Source of the DNA: Methanomicrobiaceae archaeon
GTDB taxonomy: Archaea > Halobacteriota > Methanomicrobia > Methanomicrobiales > Methanomicrobiaceae
Direction: 5' to 3'
Assembly (NCBI GenBank): GCA_016937345.1
Contig: JAFGWE010000024.1
Span: 1 to 64,000 of the forward strand
Length of the DNA stretch: 64,000 nucleotides
This document shows, piece after piece, positions 25,816 to 33,822 of the stretch. A program made the position numbers and the translations under genes. The notes below the pieces were generated by a model. The model had not been told where the DNA came from. It worked only from the letters and a program-made list of their open reading frames with translations, and did no database searches. Position 1 is the stretch's first letter; each line of letters opens with the position of its first letter.

Positions 25816-26039
25816 GAATTTTTCAGGATAACCGCAACCGTTCCGCCCGCTCCTGCACCAAGACCCGCTGCAATCTTTCCCTCACGTCCGGCAGATTCGG
25901 ATTTATACGCTTCAAGATTTCTCAGCCTGCCCTCATGATCCTCTATTGAGCCTTTCATCTCCGCAAGGGTTTTGCAGATCCATTTTACATCCAGGTTTGT
26001 TTCGACAATCATATCTCTGGTGTTTTTATTATTAACCAT
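25755..26039 (-). pseudogene. Truncated XhlA-like (phage holin-associated) protein
   Basis: The N-terminal two-thirds resembles small phage-type XhlA proteins: TRDMIVETNLDVKWICKTLAEM, a coiled-coil segment DHEGRLRNLE and a Gly/Ala-rich membrane helix (AAGLGAGAGGTVAVIL). The last ~22 residues after VILKN are foreign and overlap the integrase fragment on the other strand. The normal end of the membrane helix is missing. The ATG at 26039 is preferred to the earlier ATG at 26087. It points to a collapsed provirus. Confidence 0.6.
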
Positions 26040-26099
26040 GAATAACAATCCTGATGAATTCATTCCCCTTTTCATAAAATCAGGCAAATATTACTAAGA

Positions 26100-26398
26100 A
26101 TCATAATTATACCTATATATAATATGTCCGGATCTGTTCAGCTCCTTTCGGATAGTCAGGAAGTTTTTAATATTAATTCACATTACTCTATTTATACGAG
26201 GTTTTAATGAATCTCCTGGCTGAGGAATCTGCCCAAAACCACACAATTGTGTTGCATTGAGCGATACCCTTGGATGAGATGCAGGATAATTCTGGCATAC
26301 CTGACCATACAGAATATTTAGAAAGAGGATACCTGGGAAGAGTATTCCTGGTGAATACACTCCTGAGACAATTGTGTAGAATTCAAAGGTAATTCGAT
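26100..26398. other. Intergenic region with two palindromic ACAATTGT sites
   Basis: About 300 nt with no supportable gene. It contains a perfect 12-nt palindrome ACACAATTGTGT (26241-26252) and a second copy of its core, ACAATTGT (26368-26375), which lies 23 nt before the transporter start. Paired palindromes upstream of a transporter could be operator sites, but no regulator gene is adjacent. Confidence 0.4.
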
Positions 26399-27634
26399 AT
26401 GATTCTGAAATCCTTTATTGGAAAATTATATTCAGTCTGGTCGAAAAACTCCATTATCAACCTTTTCTGCATGATGATTCTCTTCTTCATGCTTTATGAC
26501 GTTATAATCACTTATGCAGTACCGCTTATAGTGACCGAACAGGGATATTCAAAAACCCTTCTTGGAATAATCTTCTCAACAGCAGCAATATCCGGTGCTT
26601 TTTTTGACTTTGTAATCTATAAAATTTTTAAAAAGGCCTTTTATCGAACTCTCTTTATTTTTATGTTCCTGGTATGCGTAATCTATGTTTTTTTCATCTG
26701 GAGTGCACATTCCTTTTTTGTTTTTGTAGCGGCAATGGCAATGTGGGGTTTTTACTATGATCTGCAAAGTTTCGGAACCCTGGATTTATTCAGCAGATAT
26801 GTTCCAAAAAAAGATTTATCCTCAAGATTTGGGGTTCTTCAGATCTTTCAGGCGTCAGGATGCCTCCTTGCCCCTCTCATAGCGGGTTTTCTGATCATTG
26901 ATACAGTCGGGTGGGAACCATTCGTGACTGCACTCGTTTTCCTATCTGTTTCAGCATTCTTTTTTCTCCTGCTTCTCCGTGAAGCAGCTGGAAAACAACA
27001 GTTTATTCCGTCAGATGAAATCCATACCACAAAGACACTGGCTGAAGAGTTCGGACTGTGGAGAATTGTCGGAAGTATGCTTTTTCCTCTGCTGCTCCTG
27101 ATCTCTGTCTCAACAGTATTCGATGCATTTTTTATCACTATTGGACCAATTGTCGCTGAAAATCTGCCATTAGAACCTTTTGACGGGCTGTTTATGGTTG
27201 CTTTCTTTGCACCGCCCCTGATCATCGGCGGATTGATAGGTTCAGTAACAAAGATATTCGGAGAGAAGAAAACCGCCCTTATCGGGCTTTTTATCGGATC
27301 ATCAATCCTTACAACAATTTCTTTCATTGAAAGTCCTTTGATCATAATCCTGATTGTATTCATATCCACCTGTTTTACATGTATGCTGACACCGGTGTCC
27401 AATAGCATCTCCGCTCACTGTATACAGGAGACCCCTAAATTTGAGAAAGAAGTGCAGGAACTCAGCGATTTTTTCTTTAATATTGGTTATATAATTGGTC
27501 CGGTATTTGCAGGTATAATCGCTGATACCTTTGGTGAAATCAAAACATTTTCTGTTCTGGGTGGAATTGGCATTATATTTGCCATTATTCTTTTCGTAAT
27601 CATGCCGGAGAAGTTAAATTTGAACCCTTCTTAA
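26399..27634 (+). CDS. MFS transporter
   Basis: A 411-residue major facilitator protein with about 12 predicted transmembrane helices and a central charged loop (about residues 198-218). Helices 1-6 contain YAVPLIVTEQGYSKTLLGIIFS and the second half repeats the pattern (VAENLPLEPFDGLFMVAFFAPPLIIGGLIGS). The substrate is not evident; an efflux or metabolite exporter is possible. It lies in an accessory pocket between integrase remnants and a HicAB remnant. Two palindromes are found upstream. Confidence 0.85.
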   Translation: MILKSFIGKLYSVWSKNSIINLFCMMILFFMLYDVIITYAVPLIVTEQGYSKTLLGIIFSTAAISGAFFDFVIYKIFKKAFYRTLFIFMFLVCVIYVFFIWSAHSFFVFVAAMAMWGFYYDLQSFGTLDLFSRYVPKKDLSSRFGVLQIFQASGCLLAPLIAGFLIIDTVGWEPFVTALVFLSVSAFFFLLLLREAAGKQQFIPSDEIHTTKTLAEEFGLWRIVGSMLFPLLLLISVSTVFDAFFITIGPIVAENLPLEPFDGLFMVAFFAPPLIIGGLIGSVTKIFGEKKTALIGLFIGSSILTTISFIESPLIIILIVFISTCFTCMLTPVSNSISAHCIQETPKFEKEVQELSDFFFNIGYIIGPVFAGIIADTFGEIKTFSVLGGIGIIFAIILFVIMPEKLNLNPS

Positions 27635-27718
27635 CCCGGGTTTTGTGTAATCTGATATAAAAGCGTTCATAAAATTATTTTTCATAAAAAAAACGAAAAA
27701 AAAGTGAGATAAGGTCAT

Positions 27719-28006
27719 ATGAAATTCATAGTTGTAATAGAAGAAGACGGAGACTATTGTTCTATCTGCGGCGGAATTCCGCCTGACAAGATAACCACAA
27801 AAAAGATCCTAATCGACGGGAAGGCAACAGGTATAGAAAATTTTGATTTTATCTTAGAGAATGTCTGGAAGTTAAACCTGAAAAACGATAAGGAGATTAT
27901 AAAAGAGATAATGGTGAGGGTTAAGAAATTTAATTATGTTCCTACAAAGAAGGAGAATCTTTGTGCGGATGCTCTTTTGAAGGAATTTATGAAAGTATAT
28001 AATTAA
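27719..28006 (+). CDS. Small CxxC protein conserved in methanogens
   Basis: A 95-residue protein with one CSIC pair (residues 14-17) followed by GGIPPDKITTKKILIDGK, and a C-terminal helical part with FNYVPTKK. I recall similar short methanogen proteins of unknown function. The CxxC may bind zinc or act in thiol chemistry. It follows the MFS gene by 85 nt on the same strand. Confidence 0.68.
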   Translation: MKFIVVIEEDGDYCSICGGIPPDKITTKKILIDGKATGIENFDFILENVWKLNLKNDKEIIKEIMVRVKKFNYVPTKKENLCADALLKEFMKVYN

Positions 28007-28274
28007 TTTTTTGGGAGCATTTTATCTTCCGTGTTTCCTTTTTTCAGGTCGTATATTTAAATTTTCATCCGGATTTTAGAAGGAGCGTTTACAGAAAACA
28101 TCTATCTTGTAGTGATGTTCGGGTTCTACTGGATTACAGCTTTATTTGGGTTTTATAATTCGGCAAAGGAATGGAGAAGCAGCCAAAAAATAGTCTAAAA
28201 AATAGTAGGAATTATCCTTACTAAATTTATATGAAACACTGTTTGACGAACGTTTACATCCTAAACCGGAGTTA
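28007..28274. other. Intergenic stretch with possible gene-fragment
   Basis: A start-less open frame around 28070-28199 (+) would encode a hydrophobic segment containing MFGFYWITALFGFYNSAKEW. It lacks a ribosome-binding site and may be the tail of a lost membrane gene. Nothing else was recognised. Confidence 0.3.
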
Positions 28275-28484
28275 TTAAACCAGAACCCAGGACGCAGATG
28301 ATTTACTCTCGGGGATTGGAAGATTGTCCTCCTTTAAGCCTTCGATATGAAATGCAATCGCCTCATGCATATTCTTCTCCGCCTCTTTGCGGGTTTTTCC
28401 TGTCGCCACGCATTTGGGTAGATCGGGGGAATATGCGGAATAGTTGGAATCCGTCTTCTCAACAATAATCAGAAACCTAAACAT
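28275..28484 (-). CDS. hicB: HicB-type antitoxin
   Basis: A 69-residue HicB antitoxin: a partly degraded RNase-H-like fold with YSAYSPDLPKCVATGKTRKEAEKNMHEAIAFHIEGLKEDN, the family core. It lacks a C-terminal DNA-binding tail, as many short HicB do. The partner hicA lies immediately upstream (overlap of one base) but is broken. The antitoxin is therefore probably an orphan. Confidence 0.85.
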   Translation of the reverse strand: MFRFLIIVEKTDSNYSAYSPDLPKCVATGKTRKEAEKNMHEAIAFHIEGLKEDNLPIPESKSSASWVLV

Positions 28485-28661
28485 TATTTCCTCTCCTTAA
28501 TTCCTGCCTGCTTTAATATACTGTTCAATGTTCCCGGTGCAAGTGAATCATTCATACTGCCGGGAACCGTTATTCTTCCGGCAACATCAGGATTTTTATA
28601 CTGCCGGTGGCTTCCCCTGACAGCAACAAGCTGTCAGCGCCCTTTGAATTGATGTTTTCAT
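28484..28661 (-). pseudogene. hicA: Broken hicA toxin gene
   Basis: The frame ending at 28484 encodes the HicA core QLVAVRGSHRQYKNP and PGTLNSILKQAGIKERK, including the conserved RGSHRQ with the catalytic histidine. In that frame a TGA stands directly before QLV, where the family has tryptophan. An ATG with MKTS, a normal HicA start, occurs at 28661 in another frame. About 17 nt seem to be missing between the two parts, so the N-terminal helix is lost and the frame is broken. The stop overlaps the hicB start, the usual hicAB arrangement. Confidence 0.75.
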
Positions 28662-28806
28662 ACTATTTTTTTGGTTTTATAATATATCTGTAAAAAATTA
28701 TTGATTCTGCTGTTGGATTAATAATAAAAGCCTTCTGCTAATCTAAAAATCAAATCCAACATATTTAATAAGTAATAGCGCAAATATGGTAAAGCACGAT
28801 TATATG

Positions 28807-28880
28807 GGGCTCGTGGTCTAGCTGGTTATGACGTCGCCTTTACACGGCGAAGATCTTGAGTTCGAATCTCAACGGGCCCA
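28807..28880 (+). tRNA. tRNA-Val (anticodon TAC)
   Basis: Cloverleaf with acceptor GGGCTCG/CGGGCCC, discriminator A, anticodon stem TCGCC/GGCGA around TTTACAC (anticodon TAC), and T-arm TTGAG-TTCGAAT-CTCAA. A TATA-like ATATTTAATA lies about 45 nt upstream. CCA is not encoded. Confidence 0.96.
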
Positions 28881-28955
28881 CTGTTTTTTATTAAATTTTT
28901 CTTTGTGGAATTTTTTAAACCTGGAAATGACTGCGGCTAATAAAATTTGTAAATT

Positions 28956-29126
28956 ATGAAATTTGATCATCAGGAGATATTTCTTCTTTTTATATCGGTT
29001 GCAGCCGGATATTATGCAGGAAACTTATATCTGGAATTTCCTTTTTCTTTAATTGCATCGGCAATCATAATAGTGATAGTCTATTATACGGCCGAATTAC
29101 TCTTAAAAAAAATTAGAGCAGAATAA
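28956..29126 (+). CDS. 56-residue small membrane protein
   Basis: An ATG-started frame encodes a 56-residue protein with two hydrophobic helices (about residues 8-22 and 30-45) separated by a short loop with an acidic residue, and a basic C-terminus (KKIRAE). The hydrophobic pattern is coherent. It follows tRNA-Val by 75 nt and precedes the aldehyde dehydrogenase. Unknown function. Confidence 0.6.
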   Translation: MKFDHQEIFLLFISVAAGYYAGNLYLEFPFSLIASAIIIVIVYYTAELLLKKIRAE

Positions 29127-29272
29127 GGTTTTAATTTTTAAAAAAGCACTTGTAAATATTTTAGAAAGTACTTCTAATAATATCTAATAAAATAATTCTT
29201 TCAAACAGAATGCTTAAAAAATATAAAATTCTACGTAATTTTTATCTTTTTTTCCGGCGTTATTAATTTCTT

Positions 29273-30769
29273 ATGTCAGATTTTAAGGATGTAAATGATA
29301 GAAGGGATTTTTGGAGTTATAATTTTTTAAAACAAAAACACGCAAAGACAGCACCCATTGCATTTATTGTAGGTGGCAAATTAAGAAAAAGTGAAAAAAT
29401 CCTTGATGTGACATATCCATATACAGGTGAGGTTTTTTCAGCTGTCTATCTCGCATCTTCATCAGATACTGATAATGCATTGGAAGCAGCAAAATCAGGT
29501 TTTAATCAGACAAAAAACTTAAAATCTTTTGAAAGGCAGGAGATTCTTGAAAGACTTTCATCTCTGATAAAGGATAAGCAAAGAGAATTTGTTGAAATTC
29601 TTATAAAAGAGGGAGGTAAAGTTCGTGATCTTGCCGAGGGTGAAGTAAAAAGAGCGATTGAAACAATAAAAATCTCTGCTGAAGAGTCGGTCAGAATTGG
29701 CGGCGAGATAATTCCGCTTGACAGAACATTTCAGGGGGCCAATCACATTGGTTTTTCAAAACGCTTTCCTATCGGGACTGTTCTTGCAATTACTCCCTTT
29801 AATTACCCGTTAAACCTGGCATGTCACAAGATAGGGCCTGCGATTGCAGCAGGAAACTCATTTGTGCTAAAACCTGCATCGAAAACACCTGTCTCTGCGC
29901 TTCTTTTAGGTGATCTTATAATTCAGGCCGGTTATCCGGAAAAAGCAGTTAATGTTTTACCCTGTTCATCTGATTTGGCTGAAAAGATGGTTTCTGATGA
30001 CAGGATTGCATTCCTGAGTTTTACAGGCAGTCCTGATGTAGGTTGGCATCTAAAATCAGTTGCAGGCAGAAAAAAGGTTGGACTTGAACTTGGAGGGAAT
30101 GCAGCGGTGATCGTCCATGAAGATACTGATCTGGAACATGCTGCCGCAAAAATCCTGACAGGCGTGGTTTCAAATGCAGGACAGGTCTGTATTTCTGTTC
30201 AGAGGATATTTGCCCACAGGAATATTTATGACGATCTGCTCTTTCTTCTAAAGAAAAAGTTTGAGGATGTAGTTCCAGGTTCTCCTTTTGAATCCGGAGT
30301 AATCCTCGGGCCCATGATTTCTGAAAATGCTTTACTGGAGGCTATGGCAAAGATAAATGATGCAAAGGATAAGGGAGCAAAATTTCTATGGGCTCAGAAG
30401 TCAGAAAAAAATCTTTTATATCCAATACTTATTGAAAATTCTACTCCTGAGATGTCTGTTAATTCATCCGAAATTTTTGCACCTGCAGCAACAATTACGC
30501 GGTACGACAATTTTGAAGATGCAATAAAATATGTAAATAATTCCCCGTATGGACTTCAGAGCGGCATTTTTACAAAAGATATTGGCAATATCCTAAATGC
30601 CTTTGAAAATATCGAATCAGGTGGTGTTGTAATTAATGACATCCCTACATTCCGGGTTGACTGCATGCCTTATGGCGGCATAAAAATGTCCGGTTTTGGA
30701 AGAGAAGGGCCGCGTTTTGCAATCGAAGAGATGACTGAAGAAAAACTTCTAATAATTAATAAAATGTAA
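29273..30769 (+). CDS. NAD(P)-dependent aldehyde dehydrogenase
   Basis: A 498-residue aldehyde dehydrogenase. Landmarks are the PFNYPLNL and KPASKTPVSA nucleotide-binding segments, FTGSPDVG (Rossmann loop), the catalytic glutamate in LELGGNAA, the catalytic cysteine in NAGQVCISVQR and the C-terminal EIFAPA and MPYGGIKMSGFGREG. In methanogens close relatives include lactaldehyde dehydrogenase of the F420 pathway (CofA); glyceraldehyde-3-phosphate and succinate semialdehyde activities are alternatives. It stands alone on the plus strand, with an AT-rich promoter. Confidence 0.88.
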   Translation: MSDFKDVNDRRDFWSYNFLKQKHAKTAPIAFIVGGKLRKSEKILDVTYPYTGEVFSAVYLASSSDTDNALEAAKSGFNQTKNLKSFERQEILERLSSLIKDKQREFVEILIKEGGKVRDLAEGEVKRAIETIKISAEESVRIGGEIIPLDRTFQGANHIGFSKRFPIGTVLAITPFNYPLNLACHKIGPAIAAGNSFVLKPASKTPVSALLLGDLIIQAGYPEKAVNVLPCSSDLAEKMVSDDRIAFLSFTGSPDVGWHLKSVAGRKKVGLELGGNAAVIVHEDTDLEHAAAKILTGVVSNAGQVCISVQRIFAHRNIYDDLLFLLKKKFEDVVPGSPFESGVILGPMISENALLEAMAKINDAKDKGAKFLWAQKSEKNLLYPILIENSTPEMSVNSSEIFAPAATITRYDNFEDAIKYVNNSPYGLQSGIFTKDIGNILNAFENIESGGVVINDIPTFRVDCMPYGGIKMSGFGREGPRFAIEEMTEEKLLIINKM

Positions 30770-30784
30770 TTTTTTTAATTATTT

Positions 30785-31324
30785 TTAGTTTCTTTCACCT
30801 TCTTTCACTATTATTGCACCATAGTTGTAGGCTTTATTAATTGAAAGTGACCCCTGTACTGAATCGCCGGGCAGATCTGCTCCGGAGCTTTTAACATTAT
30901 TTGGGTACAGGGTTGTAAGCACTGTCTTATAAGGGATTCCTGCAGCAATAATTTCCTCTTTTGTTTGTGGATTAAATGAAGCAGGAACATCGTCGTAATT
31001 ATATGCAAATATTGTTGTCATCAGATCCATTCCTGCTCCTGTTTTTCCCATTTGATTTGTACTGTCAAATTTAACAGTCACAATCAGACTGTTGCTTCCG
31101 GACTCCTTTGCATCAATTGATATTTTTGTTGAATATATATCCTCGCCGATTACAAGAAGGGGTTTGGTAACAACATATTGCTCTTCTGTTGGAACCGGGG
31201 TTTCTGTATATATAACTGCAGTTGACTGAGTTTCCGGAGTTATTTTTGTACTATCAGACGTACAGCCTGAGAAGAAAACAAGAGATGCAATAAGTATCAG
31301 AGCGACTGGCAATATTTTTTTCAT
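30785..31324 (-). CDS. Putative lipoprotein, paralogue of its neighbour
   Basis: A 179-residue secreted protein with a signal sequence ending in the lipobox FFSGC, a Thr/Pro-rich linker and a beta-rich domain. It shares several segments with the next gene downstream on the same strand: TTIFAYNYDDVPASFNP versus VTAFAYNTKNVHADFNP, LYPNNV versus VYPNNV, and a C-terminal NKAYNYGAI versus NKPYNYGIL. The two are tandem duplicates. Surface function unknown. Confidence 0.82.
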   Translation of the reverse strand: MKKILPVALILIASLVFFSGCTSDSTKITPETQSTAVIYTETPVPTEEQYVVTKPLLVIGEDIYSTKISIDAKESGSNSLIVTVKFDSTNQMGKTGAGMDLMTTIFAYNYDDVPASFNPQTKEEIIAAGIPYKTVLTTLYPNNVKSSGADLPGDSVQGSLSINKAYNYGAIIVKEGERN

Positions 31325-31373
31325 ATGTTAAAAAAAGGATTATAATTTATAAAAATTGTTGCATTGCTTTTTT

Positions 31374-31895
31374 TCATTGAAGTGTTAATAAAATTCCATA
31401 GTTATAAGGCTTGTTTAAGTCAATTTTCTGATCTGATGGTGAATCTGAAATCTCAATTTTATCACTGTAAACATTGTTGGGGTAGACATGAATGCTTCTT
31501 GATTCATATGGGACTTTTGAATCCATGATATCCTGGATACTATCCGGATTGAAATCTGCATGAACATTTTTTGTATTATATGCAAATGCTGTTACAATAA
31601 TTTTCCATCCGTTTGGGTTTGAATATGAATCTGTTTTTGTTGAATCAAGAGTATAATAAATCAAGACGGCAGTATTCTCATTAACCGGCTTTGCATCATA
31701 AGTTATAGTGATTTCTTCAGGAATGTCTCCTGATTTTATAATAAAGGGTTCTGATATAACAGACTGCTGCTGAGTCGGTATTGTGACTGTTGTTGTTTGT
31801 TCATTAATTTGTGTACTGTCAGTTGTTGTGCACCCCGTAGCCATTACAAAAAATGCCATTGCAATTAATAGTGGCAATAAGTGAATTTGTTTCAT
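31374..31895 (-). CDS. Putative lipoprotein, paralogue of its neighbour
   Basis: A 173-residue secreted protein with signal peptide and lipobox (ATGC at about residue 22), Thr-rich linker and the same domain as the preceding lipoprotein gene. Domain positions of the shared motifs agree (FAYN, DFNP, YPNNV, PYNYG). The promoter region is shared divergently with the nifB-like gene at 31984. Copies have diverged considerably, which suggests an old duplication. Confidence 0.82.
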   Translation of the reverse strand: MKQIHLLPLLIAMAFFVMATGCTTTDSTQINEQTTTVTIPTQQQSVISEPFIIKSGDIPEEITITYDAKPVNENTAVLIYYTLDSTKTDSYSNPNGWKIIVTAFAYNTKNVHADFNPDSIQDIMDSKVPYESRSIHVYPNNVYSDKIEISDSPSDQKIDLNKPYNYGILLTLQ

Positions 31896-31983
31896 TTCTT
31901 TCTCCTTTATAGTTATAATAATCTGATTGGTCTATTTGGTTATATTTTTTAGTCATTAGAACAATCTTCTTTATAAGATAGAT

Positions 31984-32880
31984 ATGAGTGAAAATGAATA
32001 CCCTACTGCAAAAGTGGATGGAAAGGATGTTCCTTATGATCCTGAACAGCTCAGGAAAATAAATGACCATCCGTGTTACAGTGAAAAGGCCTGTCACACA
32101 GCCGGCAGGATGCACCTTCCCGTTGCTCCCATATGCAATATTCAGTGTAATTACTGTGTACGGGATTTTGACTGTGTCAATGAAAGCCGTCCCGGGGTTT
32201 GCAGTGAAGTCTTAAAACCTCATCAGGCTATTGAACTTGTTGGAAAGGCACTAAAGCAGTTCCCGTATATCAAGGTAATTGGTATTGCAGGTCCGGGGGA
32301 TCCTCTTGCAAATGAAGAGACATTTGAGACTCTGAAACTTTTAAAAGAAGAATATCCTACTCCGATTAAGTGCCTCAGTACAAACGGACTTCTTCTTCCT
32401 GAGAAGATAGATGAGCTTGTAAAGTATGATGTAGGAAATCTGACTGTCACAATGAATGCAGTTGATCCGGCAATCGGCGAAAAAATATATTCCTTTGTGG
32501 AGTGGGAAGGAAAAAAACTCCATGGAAGGGAGGCAGCCGAAAAACTACTTTCACAGCAGCTAAAGGGAATTAAAATGGCTGTTGAGAAGAAAATGCTTGT
32601 AAAGGTCAATACCGTCTATATTCCGGGTATTAATGACAATCACATCGTTGATATAGCAAAAAAGGCTGGAGAAATGGGTGTTTTTACATTTAATCTTATA
32701 CCTGTAATTCCGCAGTATAAATTCAAGGATGTTGTTCCACCAACACATGCTGAAAAAAGAGCAATGCAGGATAAATGCTCTCAGTATGTGAAACAGATGA
32801 GGCACTGCCAGCGCTGCAGATCTGATGCGATTGGAAAACTTGGTCAGGATGTACAGGGATGCCTGTACAGCAAAGACTAA
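31984..32880 (+). CDS. nifB: NifB-type radical SAM enzyme
   Basis: A 298-residue NifB core protein without a NifX-like tail, the usual archaeal form. The radical-SAM cluster motif CNIQCNYC is at residues 51-58, preceded by HPCYS (residues 29-33) and followed by DCVNESRPGV. The C-terminal CQRC (275-278) with DAIGKLG is typical of K-cluster ligation. NifB forms the [8Fe-9S-C] precursor used for nitrogenase cofactor. No nif structural genes are in the window; the enzyme may instead serve the clusters reported in the methyl-coenzyme M reductase activation system. Its promoter, TTATATTTTTTA, lies about 45 nt upstream of the ATG. Confidence 0.9.
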   Translation: MSENEYPTAKVDGKDVPYDPEQLRKINDHPCYSEKACHTAGRMHLPVAPICNIQCNYCVRDFDCVNESRPGVCSEVLKPHQAIELVGKALKQFPYIKVIGIAGPGDPLANEETFETLKLLKEEYPTPIKCLSTNGLLLPEKIDELVKYDVGNLTVTMNAVDPAIGEKIYSFVEWEGKKLHGREAAEKLLSQQLKGIKMAVEKKMLVKVNTVYIPGINDNHIVDIAKKAGEMGVFTFNLIPVIPQYKFKDVVPPTHAEKRAMQDKCSQYVKQMRHCQRCRSDAIGKLGQDVQGCLYSKD

Positions 32881-33035
32881 AAACAGACACTTTTTTGTAC
32901 TCACTGTTTTTTATTAAAAAAGACCTATTTTTGTAAATCCTTTAGAGTATCTTTTTAAGAGATAAAAAAGCTTAGAATACAATTATAATTTAAACATCTT
33001 TTGATTAAATGAAGAAAAAAAAGTTTTGATTTATT

Positions 33036-33719
33036 TTAATTTCCTGCCTCATAGATATTTTTCAGGTAATATGCAATAAATACCCATACAAGAGGTGTAA
33101 TAATAATTCCAAAGATTATCCCGAGGAAGGGAATCAGGGACAATAATGAAATAACCACTATATAGATTACAAGAATGATCCAGAGAAGAACAAAGTATAC
33201 TATGTAACCAAGCCACCCTACACCGTCTTTAATCTGTTTTATGATCGCGCCAAAGTTGAATGCTTCTCCAATCTTGTTTGTTTTTCCAAGACGCACCAGG
33301 CCCATAATCATAAAGAGTGCCATTAGAAGTATTGCAACACCGGTTATCATAAGACCTGTAAGAAGGCCAAATATTGCCATAACCTCTTCGACATTCCCTG
33401 AGAATGCGAATCCCATAATAGCAGGAAGGAGAGCAAAAATTCCAAATATAACAGCTATAATTATCGCCGGAATCATATAGAGAATACAGACGATATTATA
33501 TTTCCATCCGTCAATAAACAGTTTGCCCCACTGATTAATTTCAGGTGCGCTGTCTTTTTCTGAAAATATTCTCACAATATATCCGTTAAACAAAGGAATT
33601 AATCCAATTGTAATTCCCTGAATAAATGTGCATACGATTAACAGAATCCATTTGATCCATTCTCCGACAAAACCCTCTCCAGTACTGGAAAATGCTTTAC
33701 CAATAATATCTTTACCCAT
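33036..33719 (-). CDS. DUF4013 membrane protein
   Basis: A 227-residue protein with about six transmembrane helices and the DUF4013 features: an N-terminal amphipathic KWILLIV segment, a loop NQWGKLFIDGWKYNIV and a second set of Gly-rich helices with GEAFNFGAIIKQIK. The ATG at 33719 has a GGTGA ribosome-binding site; the earlier ATG at 33731 is rejected. A paralogue lies at 59705-60343. Function unknown. Confidence 0.83.
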   Translation of the reverse strand: MGKDIIGKAFSSTGEGFVGEWIKWILLIVCTFIQGITIGLIPLFNGYIVRIFSEKDSAPEINQWGKLFIDGWKYNIVCILYMIPAIIIAVIFGIFALLPAIMGFAFSGNVEEVMAIFGLLTGLMITGVAILLMALFMIMGLVRLGKTNKIGEAFNFGAIIKQIKDGVGWLGYIVYFVLLWIILVIYIVVISLLSLIPFLGIIFGIIITPLVWVFIAYYLKNIYEAGN

Positions 33720-33822
33720 AATTTTCACCATCTAAATTAAGATTTAAAAAAATGCATCTTCTTTGGATTTAAGATAATCGGCTTGTTCCTGAAAACCCCG
33801 GAAAAAAAAGAAATAAATATTT

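Noticed and set aside
26848-27408. 186-residue frame antisense to the MFS gene
   Set aside because: Composition (many Ser, Pro, Arg) and full overlap with a clear transporter gene mark it as a shadow.
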